The notes beneath the pieces were generated by a model. It was given only the letters and a program-made list of their open reading frames with translations. It was not told the DNA's origin and searched no databases. Below, piece after piece: positions 63,901 to 64,000 of a stretch of 64,000 nt of DNA. The DNA is from Merluccius polli. Taxonomy: Eukaryota > Chordata > Actinopteri > Gadiformes > Merlucciidae. Location: NCBI GenBank assembly GCA_030340625.1, contig JAOPHQ010006581.1, forward strand, positions 1 through 64,000, given 5' to 3'. Position 1 is the stretch's first letter, and each line of letters starts with the position of its first letter. The position numbers and the translations under genes are program-made.

Positions 63901-64000
63901 ACAAACATGTTTTCTTACGTCTGGAGAAAAAAATGTGTAGGCCAGGCATCTCTGCAGCACTACAGCACTTCATTTATAATGGTGTTATACATTTACACAT

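Overview
This window is vertebrate nuclear DNA, almost certainly from a ray-finned fish. It has spliced genes with long introns, teleost-type mobile element remnants (hAT and Harbinger copies with clear target-site duplications, and a SINE-like 3' tail), and a very high density of dinucleotide repeats and mononucleotide G/C runs. A gadiform-like genome would fit that repeat load, but the species is a guess. I see no bacterial operons, CRISPR arrays or phage.

Three protein-coding genes are supported, all on the minus strand, so they read from high to low coordinates. (1) 63574-60807: the six 3'-most coding exons of a coiled-coil protein, most likely lrrc27. Its 5' part lies beyond the right edge. 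(2) 59911-55797: pwwp2b, complete in two coding exons (625 residues), probably followed by a 3' UTR exon at about 54000-51630. (3) 27429-27355: coding exon 1 of inpp5a (inositol polyphosphate 5-phosphatase A). I found no later inpp5a exon, so about 27 kb of the window is probably its first intron. LRRC27, PWWP2B and INPP5A lie in this order and orientation on human 10q26.3 as I recall it, which supports all three calls.

Layout: 1-27354 is inpp5a intron 1, with microsatellites, a Harbinger-like element carrying a nested hAT MITE (717-2267), several inverted repeats and a possible conserved non-coding block near 8 kb. 27355-28360 is inpp5a exon 1 and its CpG-rich promoter. 28360-51630 is intergenic, with hAT remnants at 36-37 kb, a possible reverse-transcriptase relic at 31.6 kb, many simple repeats and a few complex unique blocks that may be enhancers. 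51630-60100 is pwwp2b, whose last intron holds a 171-bp-arm near-perfect palindrome. 60370-64000 is the 3' half of lrrc27.

The gene products have no obvious shared pathway: an InsP3 phosphatase, a chromatin reader and a poorly characterised LRR/coiled-coil protein. The locus looks like an ordinary conserved synteny block. The most unusual structures are the young palindrome in pwwp2b intron 2, the splice donor fused to the pwwp2b stop codon, and the (UG)n tract ten bases inside inpp5a intron 1.
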